This document shows, in pieces, positions 56,340-64,000 of a stretch of DNA of 64,000 bases. Origin of the DNA: 20CM-2-55-15 sp963738025 (GTDB lineage: Bacteria; Acidobacteriota; Terriglobia; 20CM-2-55-15); the NCBI GenBank assembly GCA_963738025.1, contig CAVTWA010000067.1:434001-498000 (forward strand). The letters run 5' to 3'. The notes beneath the pieces are model-generated. The model worked only from the letters and a program-made list of their open reading frames with translations, was not told the origin of the DNA and made no database searches. Numbering within the stretch: position 1 is the first letter of the stretch; the number at the start of each line of letters is the position of its first letter. Position numbers and translations under genes: made by a program.

Positions 56340-56358
56340 CGGCCGCCCGCGAGCGTCG

Positions 56359-57312
56359 CTAGCCCAAGCTCCGGGCAGGAGCACCACCCGGCCGGCCGCC
56401 CGCCCGCTGCCGAGCGTCTCGACCGCTTCGCGCACCTCGGTGAGGGCGAAGGTCTGGAGCGGGGACGGCGTGCCGGCGCGCAGGACGTCGGCGCGGGCCG
56501 CTGCCGAGAGCGCATCCCCGGCGAGCACGCGCCAGCGGATGAGGTTCACCGGCAGCAGGCTGACGTCGTGGAAGAGCAGGCTCGGCAGGTCGAGGGCGAC
56601 GGACTCGCCGGCCGTGTAGCCGACCAGCGCGATCCGGCCGCCGGGAGCGACGTGCTCGATCAGGCCGGGCAGGTACTCGCCGCCGACGGTGTCGACGAGC
56701 AGGTCGACCGGCGGCTCGAGTGCCGCCACCGCCCCCTCGACGCCGACGGCGACCACGGCGCCCGGCGGGACGTCGGCGGCACGGCGCGGCGCGGCCGACG
56801 ACGCCGACGACCGAGCCGGCCCCGGCCTCGAGCGCCAGGCGGACGGCGATCGACCCGACGGCGCCGGCGGCGCCGGTGACGGCGACGCGCTCACCGCGCT
56901 GCAGGCGGCCGACCTCGAACATCGCGACGTGCGCGGTGACGAACGAGTTGTAGAAGGTCGCGACGACGATCGGGTCGGCCGTCTCGGGATGGACGTGGAG
57001 TGCGTCGTCCGGGACGGCGATCCGCTCGGCCCAGGTCCCGTCCCGCAGGAGCCCGACGCCGCCGCCGCGGATCTCGACCAGCGTGCCGGGCTCGAGCGAG
57101 CCCGAGTCGAGCACGCGGCCGGCGCCGCCCGTCCCGGGGGTGTACGGCGGCGTGGGAAGCAGCGGGAAGCGGCCGCCCGCGACGCCGAGGTCGAGATGGC
57201 CGACGACCGCCGCTTCGACGGCGACCAGGCTCTCGCCCTCGGCCACCGTCGGCTCGGGCCGCTCCTCGAGCTCGACCGGGCGCCCGAAGCCGTGGACGCG
57301 CGCCGCCAGCAT
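56359..57312 (-). CDS. Zinc-independent MDR/quinone reductase-type oxidoreductase, frameshifted
   Basis: The N-terminal part reads ELEERPEPTVAEGESLVAVEAAVVGHLDLGVAGGRFP, PGTGGAGRVLDSG and VAVTGAAGAVGSIAVRLALEAGAGSVVGVVGRA, a nucleotide-binding MDR domain. Near 56790 the frame shifts by one and continues DVPPGAVVAVGVEGAVAALEPPVDLLVDTVGGEYLPGLIEHVAPGGRIALVGYTAGESVALDLPSLLF, then AVETLGSGRAAGRVVLLPG. A second shift near 56385 is needed to reach the stop at 56359. Joined, it is a normal-length NADPH-dependent quinone reductase-like enzyme. Confidence 0.75.
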   Translation of the reverse strand: MLAARVHGFGRPVELEERPEPTVAEGESLVAVEAAVVGHLDLGVAGGRFPLLPTPPYTPGTGGAGRVLDSGSLEPGTLVEIRGGGVGLLRDGTWAERIAVPDDALHVHPETADPIVVATFYNSFVTAHVAMFEVGRLQRGERVAVTGAAGAVGSIAVRLALEAGAGSVVGVVGRAAPCRRRPAGRRGRRRRRGGGGGTRAAGRPARRHRRRRVPARPDRARRSRRPDRAGRLHGRRVRRPRPAEPALPRRQPAAGEPHPLARARRGCALGSGPRRRPARRHAVPAPDLRPHRGARSGRDARQRAGGRPGGAPARSLG

Positions 57313-57395
57313 GCTCAGGATCGCCCGCGTCGCGACATCGACGCTGTATAGACCGGCGCCGGGCGGGCTGTCAACCGGCAGGTAGCGTTGGCCGC

Positions 57396-58124
57396 GTGGA
57401 GACGCGCGCCTTCGCGCCGGTCCGGGAGCGGCGCACCTTCGAGGCCGTCGTCGGGCAGATCGCCGAGGCCGTCCGGACGGGCGAGCTCTCCCGCGGCGAC
57501 CGGCTTCCGTCCGAGCGCCTGCTCGCCGAGCAGATGGAGGTGAGTCGGCCGACGCTCCGCGAGGCGCTCAAGGTGCTCGCCGATTCCGGCGTCGTGGAGA
57601 TCCGGCCGGGTGTGACCGGCGGCACCTACGTCGTCTCCGACGCGATCCCGCCGTCACTCGTCGCGCAGACGGAGGTGCGTGTGAACGAGGTGCCGGCGGT
57701 GCTGGAGGCGCGCCGGCTCTTCGAGCCGTCCGTGGCGTGCCTGGCGGCCCGCGTCGCCACCGCGGCCGACTTCCGCGCGCTCGAACGGCTGCTCGAGCAG
57801 CAGGAGGATGCGCTCGACGACTGGGCGCGCATCACCCAACTCGACACCCGCTTCCACCTCGAGCTCGCGCGGGCGACGCACAACCCGCTCGTCGTCTCGC
57901 TGATGACCGCGCTCTCGCGACACCTGACGATCGCCCGTGCGACGCGGATGGACACCCGCGTCCCGCTCGAGGCCGCCGTCTCGGCGAACCGGACGCTCTT
58001 CGAGGCGGTGCGCAGCCGCGACGACCGCGCCGTGGCCGCGGCGATGGAGGACCACCTCCGCCTGCTCGAGGACGCCTGGTTCGGCTCCGAGACGCCACTT
58101 GCACCGCGCCCGGCACCTCGGTAA
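57396..58124 (+). CDS. FadR-type GntR transcription regulator
   Basis: A 242-residue regulator from GTG 57396, VETRAFAPVRERRTFEAVVGQIAEAVRTGELSRGDRLPSERLLAEQMEVSRPTLREALKVLADSGVVEIRPGVTGGTYV. That is the winged-helix GntR domain; the C-terminal FCD domain has ITQLDTRFHLELARATHNPLVVSLMTAL and MEDHLRLLEDA, with metal-binding Asp/His. It should sense a carboxylic acid. The frame is open much further upstream but that part is arginine-rich shadow of the MDR gene. It is divergent from the MDR gene and precedes the transporter gene. Confidence 0.88.
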   Translation: METRAFAPVRERRTFEAVVGQIAEAVRTGELSRGDRLPSERLLAEQMEVSRPTLREALKVLADSGVVEIRPGVTGGTYVVSDAIPPSLVAQTEVRVNEVPAVLEARRLFEPSVACLAARVATAADFRALERLLEQQEDALDDWARITQLDTRFHLELARATHNPLVVSLMTALSRHLTIARATRMDTRVPLEAAVSANRTLFEAVRSRDDRAVAAAMEDHLRLLEDAWFGSETPLAPRPAPR

Positions 58125-58189
58125 GTTCCGCTTACCAAGAGCGAGTCCCCCGGCGCGGCCCATCGCCGGGCACCCGAGAGGAGCGACCG

Positions 58190-59338
58190 ATGACCTTCAA
58201 GCGTGTCGTAGTCAGCGCCGCCGCCGCGGCCGCGCTCGCACTCGCCGCCGTCGCCGAGACGGCCGTGTCGACCGCCGCACCGGCGCGCCTCGCGGCCGCC
58301 GCCGACTGCGCCGGCTCGGTCGGCGTGATGGGCGGCTTCACGGGCGAGCGTGCCTCGATCGGCCAGGAGGAGCTGCACTGGGCGAGGTACGCCGTCGAGC
58401 GGTTCAACGAGCTGAACGGGACGTCATTCAAGCTCGTCGAGGGCGATATCGAGGTCGACCCGGCGAAGGCCTCGACCGTCGCCCAGCAGTTCGCCTCCGA
58501 CGCGAGCATCCTCGGCGTCGCCGGGCCGGACTCGAGCTCGGCCGTCGTCGTCGCCGGCCCGATCTTCAAGAAGGCGGGCCTCGGCTTCATCTCGGGCTCC
58601 GCGACGCGGGTCACGCTGACGAACGGCGACAACCCGACCTTCTTCCGCGTCGTCCCGAACGACGGCGTCCAGGGCCCGACCGACGCGCGGTTCATGATCG
58701 ACCGGCTGCACGCGAAGGAGGTGATGCTGCTCGACAACCAGACCGACTACAGCACGGGGCTGAACGATTCGGTCGCCAAGGTGCTGAAGGCGGCGAAGGT
58801 GAAGGTCGTGCGCGAGCAGACGAGCCCCGACCAGACCGACTTCTCGTCGCTCGTCGCGAAGATCGACCCGAGCGTCTCGGTCGTCTTCCTGCCGCTCCAG
58901 GTACCCGCGAACGCGCAGCTCTTCGCGCAGCAGCTCGCGTCGCAGGGGAAGCACACGACCGTCTTCGGCGCCGACAGCATCTTCTCGCCGAAGGACTTCC
59001 ACGCGGACGGCGCCTACGTCTCGGCGTTCGCGCCCGACATCCACGACCTCCCGGCCGACCGCAAGCTCGTCGCCGACTACACGTCGAAGTACGGCTCCTT
59101 CTCGACCCCGTTCGGGCCGCCGGTCTATGCGGCGACGAACGTGATCCTGCGCGCGATCAAGGCTGCGTGCGCCCAGGGGGCGCCGACCCGGGCGTCGGTG
59201 CTCGCGCAGATCAGGAAGACCGACATCGCGAGGTCGATCCTCGGCGGGCCGCTGACCTTCGACCGGCACGGCGAGCCGGCGTCCTCGACCTTCTTCGTCT
59301 ACAAGGTGGCGAACGGCACGTACCGGCTCGTCCGCTGA
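58190..59338 (+). CDS. Branched-chain amino-acid-type ABC transporter substrate-binding protein
   Basis: A 382-residue periplasmic-binding protein (Peripla_BP_6/LivJ-like). Signal peptide MTFKRVVVSAAAAAALALAAVAETA, then ADCAGSVGVMGGFTGERASIGQEELHWARYAVERFNELNG, VAGPDSSSAVVVAGPIFKKAGLGFISGSATRVTLTNGDNPTFFRVVPNDGVQGPTDARFMI. GAGAGGAG lies 9-10 bases before ATG 58190. No permease or ATPase genes follow, so it is an orphan here. Ligand unknown. Confidence 0.9.
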   Translation: MTFKRVVVSAAAAAALALAAVAETAVSTAAPARLAAAADCAGSVGVMGGFTGERASIGQEELHWARYAVERFNELNGTSFKLVEGDIEVDPAKASTVAQQFASDASILGVAGPDSSSAVVVAGPIFKKAGLGFISGSATRVTLTNGDNPTFFRVVPNDGVQGPTDARFMIDRLHAKEVMLLDNQTDYSTGLNDSVAKVLKAAKVKVVREQTSPDQTDFSSLVAKIDPSVSVVFLPLQVPANAQLFAQQLASQGKHTTVFGADSIFSPKDFHADGAYVSAFAPDIHDLPADRKLVADYTSKYGSFSTPFGPPVYAATNVILRAIKAACAQGAPTRASVLAQIRKTDIARSILGGPLTFDRHGEPASSTFFVYKVANGTYRLVR

Positions 59339-60315
59339 GCGGCCCGGGCCCGACCGTCACGGTTCGCGAGATCGAGCGCGCCCGGCGCGCGATCGGGGGC
59401 CGTCTCGAGCCGACGCCGGTGCTCGGGTCGCGGCGCACGTCCGAGCGCGCAGGCGGCGAGGTCGTCCTGAAGGCGGAGCTGTTCCAGCGCACCGGCTCCT
59501 TCAAGCCGCGGGGCGTGCTGGCGAAGCTCGCCTCGCTCACCGCCGCGGAGCGGCGGCGCGGGGTGGTGGCCGCCTCGTCCGGAAACCATGCCCAGGCGCT
59601 CGCGTTCTGCGCCGGGGAGGTCGGGCTGGACTGCGTCGTCGTGATGCCGGCGAGCGCGAGCGAGCAGAAGGTCGCCGCCGCCCGCGACTACGGGGCGACG
59701 GTCGACCAGACCTGCGCGACCTCGCACGACGCGATCGAGCAGGCGGCCGCGCTGTCGCGCGCCACGGGCCGGATCCTGATCCCGGCGTACGACGACCGGG
59801 AGGTGATCGCGGGACAGGGCACGATCGGGCTCGAGCTGCTCGAGCAGGTGCCTGGGCTCGACACGGTGGTCGTGCCCGTGAGCGGCGGCGGGCTCGTCGC
59901 CGGGATCGCGGCCGCCGTCAAGGCGCGCCGGCCCGAGGTGCGGATCGTCGCCGTCGAGCCGGAGCTCGCGCCGAGGCTGGCGCGCGCCCTCGCGGCGGGG
60001 CAGCCGGTCGAGGTCGAGCCGCGCTCGCTCGCCGACGGCCTCGGCGCGCCCTCGATCGGGGCGCAGTGCCTGCCGCTCTGCGAACGGCTCGTCGACGAGG
60101 TCGTGCACGTCAGCGAGCTCGAGATCGTGGCGGCGTTCCGCTGGCTGTACGAGACGGCGAAGCTCGCCTGCGAGCCTGCCGGGGCCGCGCCGGTCGCCGC
60201 CCTGCTCGCCGCGAAGACCGCCGTCCGCCCCGGCGGCCGGACCGTCGCGATCGTCTCGGGCGGCAACGTCGACGCGGCGACGGCGGCGTGGCTGCTGACG
60301 GGCGAGAGCCGCTAG
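59335..60315 (+). CDS. Threonine dehydratase-like PLP enzyme
   Basis: A protein of about 326 residues of the fold-type II PLP family. It has LEPTPVLGSRRTSERAGGEVVLKAELFQRTGSFKPRGVLAKL with the PLP lysine in GSFKPRG, the VAASSGNHAQALAF site, VPVSGGGLVAGIAAAV phosphate loop and IVSGGNVD. It should deaminate threonine or serine, or racemise serine. No ATG or GTG precedes the conserved start; a CTG at 59335 is the only near option, so the start is unresolved. It overlaps the substrate-binding gene's stop. Confidence 0.85.
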   Translation: MSGPGPTVTVREIERARRAIGGRLEPTPVLGSRRTSERAGGEVVLKAELFQRTGSFKPRGVLAKLASLTAAERRRGVVAASSGNHAQALAFCAGEVGLDCVVVMPASASEQKVAAARDYGATVDQTCATSHDAIEQAAALSRATGRILIPAYDDREVIAGQGTIGLELLEQVPGLDTVVVPVSGGGLVAGIAAAVKARRPEVRIVAVEPELAPRLARALAAGQPVEVEPRSLADGLGAPSIGAQCLPLCERLVDEVVHVSELEIVAAFRWLYETAKLACEPAGAAPVAALLAAKTAVRPGGRTVAIVSGGNVDAATAAWLLTGESR

Positions 60316-61073
60316 CGCCGCCGCCGCGGCAGCCAGGAGCGGCGGTGCGGCCCTTCCGGCCGGACCGGGATGACGGTGCCGTTGACGATCGCCGACGGGA
60401 CGCCCTCGGTCAGCCAGTGGGCGAGCGACTCGTCGCCGACGGCGTCGAGGACGCCGTCGAACCCGACGGCGCGGACGCTTGCCCCGTGGGCGTCGCTCGC
60501 GACGAGATGGGCGACGCCCTGCTCGACGAGCTTGAGCGCCGCCGCCCGTGCGCGCCGGCCGCCGCGGCCGTCGAGGGATGCGGCCGTCAGCTGGATGAGA
60601 GCTCCCTCGCGCGCGACCAGACCGACCCGCTCGAGGTCGATCTGCGCCTCGGGGTTGCGTTCCGGGTGGGCGAGCACCGGCGTGATCCCGTTCGTCAGGA
60701 GCCCGCGGAAGATCCGCTCGAGCCCGAGCGGCCAGCCGAGATAGGGCATCTCGACGAGCACGTAGGCCGGGTTGCCGCCCAGGCCGAAGCGCCGAAGCTC
60801 GTCGGGCGTGAGCCGGTTCACCCACTCCAGCGCGAGCTCGCCGCCCGGCAGGATCTCGATCGGGATCCCCTCGTCCGCGACGGCGGTCCGGACGGCGGCG
60901 AGCGCCTCCTCCATCTCGTCGACCGTGGTCGGATAGTCGTGCCGTACGTGCGGCGTGCCGGCGATCGCCCGCACGCCGCCGGCGGCGGCCGCCCGGGCGA
61001 GCTCGACGCTGTCGTCGAGCGTCTGCGCCCCGTCGTCGAGGCCCGGAAGAATGTGGGAATGCAGGTCGATCAC
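60312..61073 (-). CDS. CpsB/YwqE-like PHP-family tyrosine phosphatase
   Basis: A 253-residue protein starting from GTG 61073 as MIDLHSHILPGLDDGAQTLDDSVELARAAAAGGVRAIAGTPHV. DLHSHILPGLDDGA and ATPHV are metal-ligand motifs of the PHP fold; LAHPERN and VASDAHG complete the site. CpsB-type enzymes remove phosphate from tyrosine on capsule-synthesis kinases. The open frame goes upstream to 61991 but that is a shadow of the DnaQ-UvrC gene. No capsule genes are in view. Confidence 0.88.
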   Translation of the reverse strand: MIDLHSHILPGLDDGAQTLDDSVELARAAAAGGVRAIAGTPHVRHDYPTTVDEMEEALAAVRTAVADEGIPIEILPGGELALEWVNRLTPDELRRFGLGGNPAYVLVEMPYLGWPLGLERIFRGLLTNGITPVLAHPERNPEAQIDLERVGLVAREGALIQLTAASLDGRGGRRARAAALKLVEQGVAHLVASDAHGASVRAVGFDGVLDAVGDESLAHWLTEGVPSAIVNGTVIPVRPEGPHRRSWLPRRRR

Positions 61074-61163
61074 GGCGCGTCGCGGCTCGCCTCGGCTCCC
61101 GGCGTTGCCGGCTCGGCGACAGGCTACTGCGAACCCCCGCCGGCGACCATCCCGCTTGCAGCA

Positions 61164-61177
61164 CGAACATATGTTCG
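61164..61177. promoter_or_regulatory. LexA SOS box
   Basis: CGAACATATGTTCG, a perfect palindrome of the actinobacterial/Gram-positive LexA type (CGAAC-N4-GTTCG). It lies 5 bases before the DnaQ-UvrC start, so binding would block transcription. Confidence 0.8.
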
Positions 61178-61182
61178 CTTCA

Positions 61183-62828
61183 ATGGGGAGCGTGCAGCTC
61201 GCCTTCGACTCGCTCGATCGTCTCGCCGAGCTCCTCGAGGAGCGGGGCGGCCGCGTCGCCGCCGTCGATGCCGCGGCCCACGTGCTCGCGCTGCGGCGTG
61301 CGCCGGCCGGGCTCGCCCGCTCGCTGCTCGAGCCGCTCGTCGCCGAGGACGCCCGCTTCGCCTGGCGCGGCAGCTCGATCGTGCTCGCCGGCGTCGAGCC
61401 GCCGCTGCTCGAGGAGGCGGCCTTCGTCGTCTTCGACCTCGAGACGACCGGCCTGGCGGTCGCCTCGTCCCGTATCTGCGAGATCGGCGCCGTCCGCATC
61501 GAGCGTCTCGAGACCGCCTCGACGTTCGAGACCCTCGTCGCACCCGGCGTGCCGCTCCCCGTCCAGGTCGGACGGCTGACCGGGCTGAGCGACGAGGAGC
61601 TCCGCCGTGCGCCGCGCGTGGGCTCCGCTCTGAGGCGCTTCCGCGCGTTCGCCGGCGACGCGTTGCTCGTCGCGCACAACGCCCGCTTCGACGCCGGCTT
61701 CGTCAACCGCGAGCTCGACCGGCTCACCGGCAAGCGCCTCGCCGCGCCGGTGCTCGACACCGTCCCGCTCGCGCGCAACCTGTTGCGGGGACGCATCGAG
61801 CGGGTGAGCCTGGCCTCGCTCGCGTACTTCTTCGGCACGTCGGTCGCGCCCTGCCACCGCGCGCTCCCGGACGCCCAGGCGACCGCGGAGATCCTGCTCG
61901 CGCTGATCGGGCTCGCGCAGGAGCGCGGCGCCCGCACGGTCGCCGACCTCGAGGAGCTGGCGGCTCCGCGCCCGCGCCGCGTGCACGGCAAGCGGCACCT
62001 CGTGCGCGGCGCCCCGACCCGGCCCGGCGTCTACCTCTTCCGCGACCGCCACGACCAGGTGCTCTATGTCGGCAAGGCCCGCGATCTCCGCGCCCGCCTG
62101 CGCTCGTACTTCGCGCAGCGGCCGCCAGCGGCCCTCGGTCGAGGCGGCGCTCGGCGCCGTCGAGAAGGTCGAGTGGCGGCTCGTCGGGTCGGAGCTCGCC
62201 GCCGCGCTCGAGGAGATCCGCCTGATCCGCGACCTGCGCCCGCCGGCCAACTCGCGCACCCCCCGGCCGGAGGGCTACGTGTACCTGCGTCGGCAGGGAG
62301 AGCGCGTCGTCGTGAGCCCGGTCGTCTCGCCGTACGGGCCGATCCGGCGGCGGGCGCACGCCCTGCGCGCCGCGCGCGCCCTCGACGGCTGCACCGAGGC
62401 CGAGTTCGAGCACCTGCTGGACGGCGGCCTGCTGCAGCGGTTCCGCCGCCGGATGGAGGACCTCGCGGAGGGCCTGCGCTACGAGGAGGCCGGCCGGCTG
62501 CGCGACCGGATCGCCTCGCTCGAGCGGGTCCTCGCGCATCTGCAGCGGCTCGAGCGCCTCCGGCGGCTCGAGCTCTGCCTGATCGCGCCCGGGCTCGACC
62601 GCGGCAGCCGGGAGGCGTTCGTCCTCTCGGGCGGCCGGATCGCCGCTCGCCAGGCGGTCGAGGCCGGGACCGCCGTCGACGACGTCCTCGCCGCGGCCGC
62701 CGCCGCGGCGCCGCTGGGCGAGGCCTCGCGCGAGGCCGGCCATCTCGACGAGCTGCTGGTCGTCGGCGTCGTTCGTCGCGCGGCCGCCGCCGGAGCTGCG
62801 CGTCCTGCCGCTTCCGGCCATGGGCCGC

Positions 62829-62857
<29 letters not shown>
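61183..62857 (+). CDS. DEDDh exonuclease-UvrC/GIY-YIG fusion, one frameshift
   Basis: About 558 codons in two frames, breaking near 62122. The first frame has the DnaQ-like exonuclease (VVFDLETTG, residues about 82-90, with HNARFDAGFV and HRALPDAQATAEILL), then a GIY-YIG domain (PTRPGVYLFRDRHDQVLYVGKARDLRARLRSYF). The second continues VEWRLVGSELAAALEEIRLIRDLRPPANSR and the UVR motif RMEDLAEGLRYEEAGRLRDRIASLERV. This is the actinobacterial 'DnaQ-UvrC' type known in Mycobacterium. The LexA box just upstream fits a DNA-repair role. Start ATG 61183 is preferred; ATG 61171 lies in the box. Confidence 0.85.

Positions 62858-64000
<1,143 letters not shown>

Noticed and set aside
55707..56340. Minus-strand extension of the MDR gene through the MaoC gene
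   Set aside because: It is an arginine/histidine-rich shadow of GC-rich coding DNA; the MDR C-terminus is complete at about 56385.
57000..57395. N-terminal extension of the GntR regulator
   Set aside because: Arginine-rich shadow of the MDR gene; the GntR family start fits GTG 57396.
57937..59334. Long plus-strand arginine-rich ORF fused to the PLP enzyme
   Set aside because: It is an out-of-frame reading of the GntR and substrate-binding genes.
61080..61991. N-terminal extension of the PHP phosphatase
   Set aside because: Shadow of the DnaQ-UvrC gene; the metal motif begins at GTG 61073.

Overview
The window joins two unrelated pieces of DNA. Bases 1 to about 55,420 look like a soil acidobacterium. 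The evidence is family content: a secreted VWFA protein of the acidobacterial type, a soil-type TIGR03435 protein, an Oar-like TonB-dependent receptor with an N-terminal carboxypeptidase-regulatory domain, DUF1552, hydantoinase A/B, an NHL-repeat secreted protein, and an M56 peptidase next to blaI. At about 55,420 base composition jumps to very GC-rich with actinobacterial codon use, and it stays so to 64,000. Gene content there (FadR-type GntR regulator, branched-chain amino-acid binding protein, CpsB-like PHP phosphatase, DnaQ-UvrC fusion under an SOS box) suggests an actinobacterium, perhaps Thermoleophilia. The join cuts blaI on one side and a DUF4231-like gene on the other, so an assembly chimera is the likeliest explanation.

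Layout. 0.3-9.4 kb: M48 membrane protease, hyuB/hyuA operon, M16-like secreted protein, EF-G paralogue. 9.4-14 kb: a matrixin-type secreted protease broken by two frameshifts, plus a small secreted partner. 14.1-17.4 kb: envelope-sugar cluster (Trm112-like, GT9 heptosyltransferase, heptose-7-P kinase, GT4). 18-21.5 kb: secreted or membrane proteins, SUMF1-like protein, DUF1552. 21.7-25.7 kb: TonB receptor with two frameshifts, then a terminator, then a ~590-bp array of about 30 tandem 20-bp units. 26.6-38.9 kb: accessory region with small, broken or unknown genes, an NHL-repeat protein, a PRC-barrel protein and a flavin oxygenase. 39-43 kb: a 1298-residue topoisomerase III-RecQ helicase fusion. 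43.2-50.7 kb: DinB protein, then a tight operon crp/fnr-kaiC-crp/fnr-crp/fnr-DUF1016, with an Lmo0937-type membrane peptide, a ClpB-D2-like ATPase and a small HTH-like protein nearby. 51.3-55.4 kb: VWFA protein, GNAT, an M56-VWFA-TonB_C fusion (one frameshift) and truncated blaI. 55.4-64 kb: the actinobacterial-type segment.

Three structural themes cut across the genes. (1) A family of ~165-210-bp nested palindromic elements (six long copies, two short palindromes) fills intergenic spaces; one truncates a GNAT gene and another is itself interrupted by a second inverted-repeat element. (2) A 16-bp palindrome, TGTNCA-N4-TGNACA, occurs three times exactly and once degenerately around the KaiC-Crp/Fnr cluster and is a candidate operator for the Crp/Fnr paralogues. 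(3) At least eight single-base frameshifts break otherwise intact long genes on both sides of the join, which points to sequencing indels more than biological decay.

All function calls come from reading the translated sequence; no database search was run.
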